DNA from: Pseudomonadota bacterium
GTDB taxonomy: Bacteria > Desulfobacterota > Desulfobacteria > Desulfobacterales > JAHIVH01
Length of the DNA: 64,000 nt
Reading direction: 5' to 3'
Assembly (NCBI GenBank): GCA_018816735.1
Contig: JAHIVH010000052.1
Location: 1 to 64,000, forward strand
Below the pieces are notes generated by a model. The model was not told the origin of the DNA and made no database searches. It saw only the letters and a program-made list of their open reading frames with translations. Positions 62,838-64,000 of this stretch are shown here, in pieces; position 1 is the first letter of the stretch, and each line of letters begins with the position of its first letter. Position numbers and translations under genes: made by a program.

Positions 62838-64000
62838 CTAAGAGGCTTCAACAATACCCTTGGGCAGATGAATGGAGAACGTACTCCCTTTTCCAAAAAT
62901 ACTTTTCACAGACACATGGCCCCCGTGGAGAGATGCGATGTGTTTCACGATTGAAAGGCCCAGGCCGGTTCCGCCGAGGTTTCGGCTTCGGGCTTTATCG
63001 ACGCGGTAGAATCGTTCAAAAATGCGTTGAATATGTTTTTCAGGAATTCCCTGGCCGTGGTCTTCTATGCGGATAAAAAGTCCGCCGGAATCATCCATGC
63101 CTGATGAAATGAGAATGCTTGTGTTTTCCGGGCTGTATTTGACGGCATTATCAATCAGGTTTACCAGTGCCTGCTCGATCAGGTGAGTGTCCAGTCTGGC
63201 CATGAGGCTGTCATCCACATTGAGTCCTATGGAAATTTTTTTCTCATTGGCTTTTGACTGAATGACCTGAAGGGCAGTCTCGATAATCTCCCGGATATTC
63301 TTCAGTTCAAAGGAAGTGTTTTCTTTTTCTTCGTTTTTTTGTTCGATTCTGGCCAGAACAAGGAGATCTTCAAGTATCGAACTTAACCGGTTTACATGTT
63401 TCATAATGATGCCCAGAAAACGTTGCTTGTTTTCCGGCGTTTCATCATCGTTCCCTATTAATGTTTCCACAAAGCCTTTAATCGCCGTAAGGGGTGTTCG
63501 GATTTCATGGGAGACATTGGCAACAAAATCCTTCCGGATATTCTCGAGATTTCTGATCTGGGTCACATCATTCAATACGATCAGGGTTCCTATTCGTTTA
63601 TCTGACGAATCTTTCAGGGGGGCACTTCTCGCATTGATGATGCTGTTTCCCAGATCATAGATCATAAAGTCGTCTTCTTCCTGTTTGGGGCTCGAAACAG
63701 TAAGATGAACGAATTTATGAAAATCAGGGTCTCTGATCACTTCCTGGATACTTCGCCCTTTAATGTTTTTCCGGCTGAGTTTTAAAATATCGAAGGCCGT
63801 CTGATTGATATTCAAAATATTCTCATCACGGTCAATACCGATAACCCCTTCTGACATGCTCGATAAAACAGCTTCAAATTCATTGCTCTGATTTTTTACA
63901 GCATCGATTCTTTCCTTGAGTTGAGCGGCCATGCCGTTCATCGCACTTGCAAGTCCTGAAAATTCAGAAATATTGGGATCGTGAAGCCTGTGTTCCAGAT
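62838..64000 (-). CDS. PhoR-like sensor histidine kinase, N-terminus cut by window edge
   Basis: The frame is open to the last base of the window, so this is a partial gene; at least 387 residues. It starts inside a HAMP-like linker (PNISEFSGLASAMNGMAAQL), then a PAS domain (about residues 40-145; SSMSEGVIGIDRDENIL), HisKA with phospho-His in NVSHEIRTPLTAIKGF, and HATPase motifs LVNLIDNAVKYSP, EDHGQGIPEKH, and GGTGLGLSIVKH. The order matches PhoR kinases that control phosphate or envelope genes. The cognate response regulator would lie beyond the window or elsewhere. 202 bases separate it from the DUF3786 gene. Confidence 0.92.
   Translation of the reverse strand, partial: LEHRLHDPNISEFSGLASAMNGMAAQLKERIDAVKNQSNEFEAVLSSMSEGVIGIDRDENILNINQTAFDILKLSRKNIKGRSIQEVIRDPDFHKFVHLTVSSPKQEEDDFMIYDLGNSIINARSAPLKDSSDKRIGTLIVLNDVTQIRNLENIRKDFVANVSHEIRTPLTAIKGFVETLIGNDDETPENKQRFLGIIMKHVNRLSSILEDLLVLARIEQKNEEKENTSFELKNIREIIETALQVIQSKANEKKISIGLNVDDSLMARLDTHLIEQALVNLIDNAVKYSPENTSILISSGMDDSGGLFIRIEDHGQGIPEKHIQRIFERFYRVDKARSRNLGGTGLGLSIVKHIASLHGGHVSVKSIFGKGSTFSIHLPKGIVEAS

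Noticed and set aside
1..64000. CRISPR arrays, insertion sequences, prophage genes
   Set aside because: No regularly spaced direct repeats, transposase, integrase or phage structural genes were seen.

Overview
The window looks like chromosome of a strictly anaerobic, sulfate-reducing deltaproteobacterium of the Desulfobacterales (Desulfobacteraceae-like). This is inferred from gene content: a SahR-type regulator next to ahcY, long acyl-CoA dehydrogenases of the DmdC type, paired corrinoid proteins and UroD-family methyltransferases, a hemA/ccsA/precorrin-2 dehydrogenase cluster suited to siroheme-based haem synthesis, DUF3786 and AmrS proteins. No 16S rRNA is present, so the genus cannot be fixed. 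Most of the window is moderately AT-rich; the block from about 52.5 to 60.8 kb is visibly richer in G+C.

Layout. 0.1-9.2 kb is core metabolism, almost all on the minus strand: a CHASE2 adenylate cyclase with a secreted partner, hemA, ccsA, a siroheme-synthase N-terminal protein, a metallo-beta-lactamase-fold hydrolase, a DHH phosphoesterase and trmL. 10.3-15.6 kb is a corrinoid methyl-transfer cluster: two UroD-family methyltransferases, two B12-binding proteins, a MetH-activation-like protein and a TetR regulator, with a 45-bp perfect palindrome in the middle. 15.9-21.2 kb runs the other way: a possibly leaderless XRE regulator, a DmdC-like dehydrogenase, an amidohydrolase and an outer-membrane porin. 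22.4-28.3 kb is a complete tripartite RND efflux operon whose adaptor carries an inserted SH3 domain. 28.3-35.5 kb holds AmrS, a methyltransferase and a signalling group (hybrid kinase, RsbW-like ATPase, REC-PP2C phosphatase, Hpt protein). 35.8-38.2 kb is the S-adenosylhomocysteine recycling pair sahR-ahcY. 38.3-49.3 kb contains a second DmdC-like dehydrogenase, a purine permease, ApbE, a dienoyl-CoA isomerase-like crotonase, rimO, a polyprenyl diphosphate synthase and a phosphatidylglycerophosphate synthase-like enzyme.

A tRNA-Val(GAC) gene with an unusual C33 at 49.4 kb marks the start of an accessory stretch: an AbiE-type toxin-antitoxin pair, about 1.1 kb of gene-poor DNA, and then a nine-gene, tightly coupled minus-strand operon (60.8 to 52.5 kb) encoding ExbB, ExbD, TonB, a periplasmic binding protein, a FecCD-type permease, an ATPase, a TonB-dependent receptor and two different class I methyltransferases. 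Upstream of it are an Fe-S/LuxR fusion regulator and a DUF3786 protein. The window ends inside a PhoR-like histidine kinase.

The most promising undescribed material is (1) the transport operon that carries its own methyltransferases, with helically phased repeats in front of it and a candidate Fe-S transcription factor next door, and (2) the corrinoid cluster, which has no recognisable MttB- or MtaB-type substrate methyltransferase and in which one UroD-family member lacks the usual His-X-Cys zinc motif. Substrates and regulators are inferences; no search could be run.
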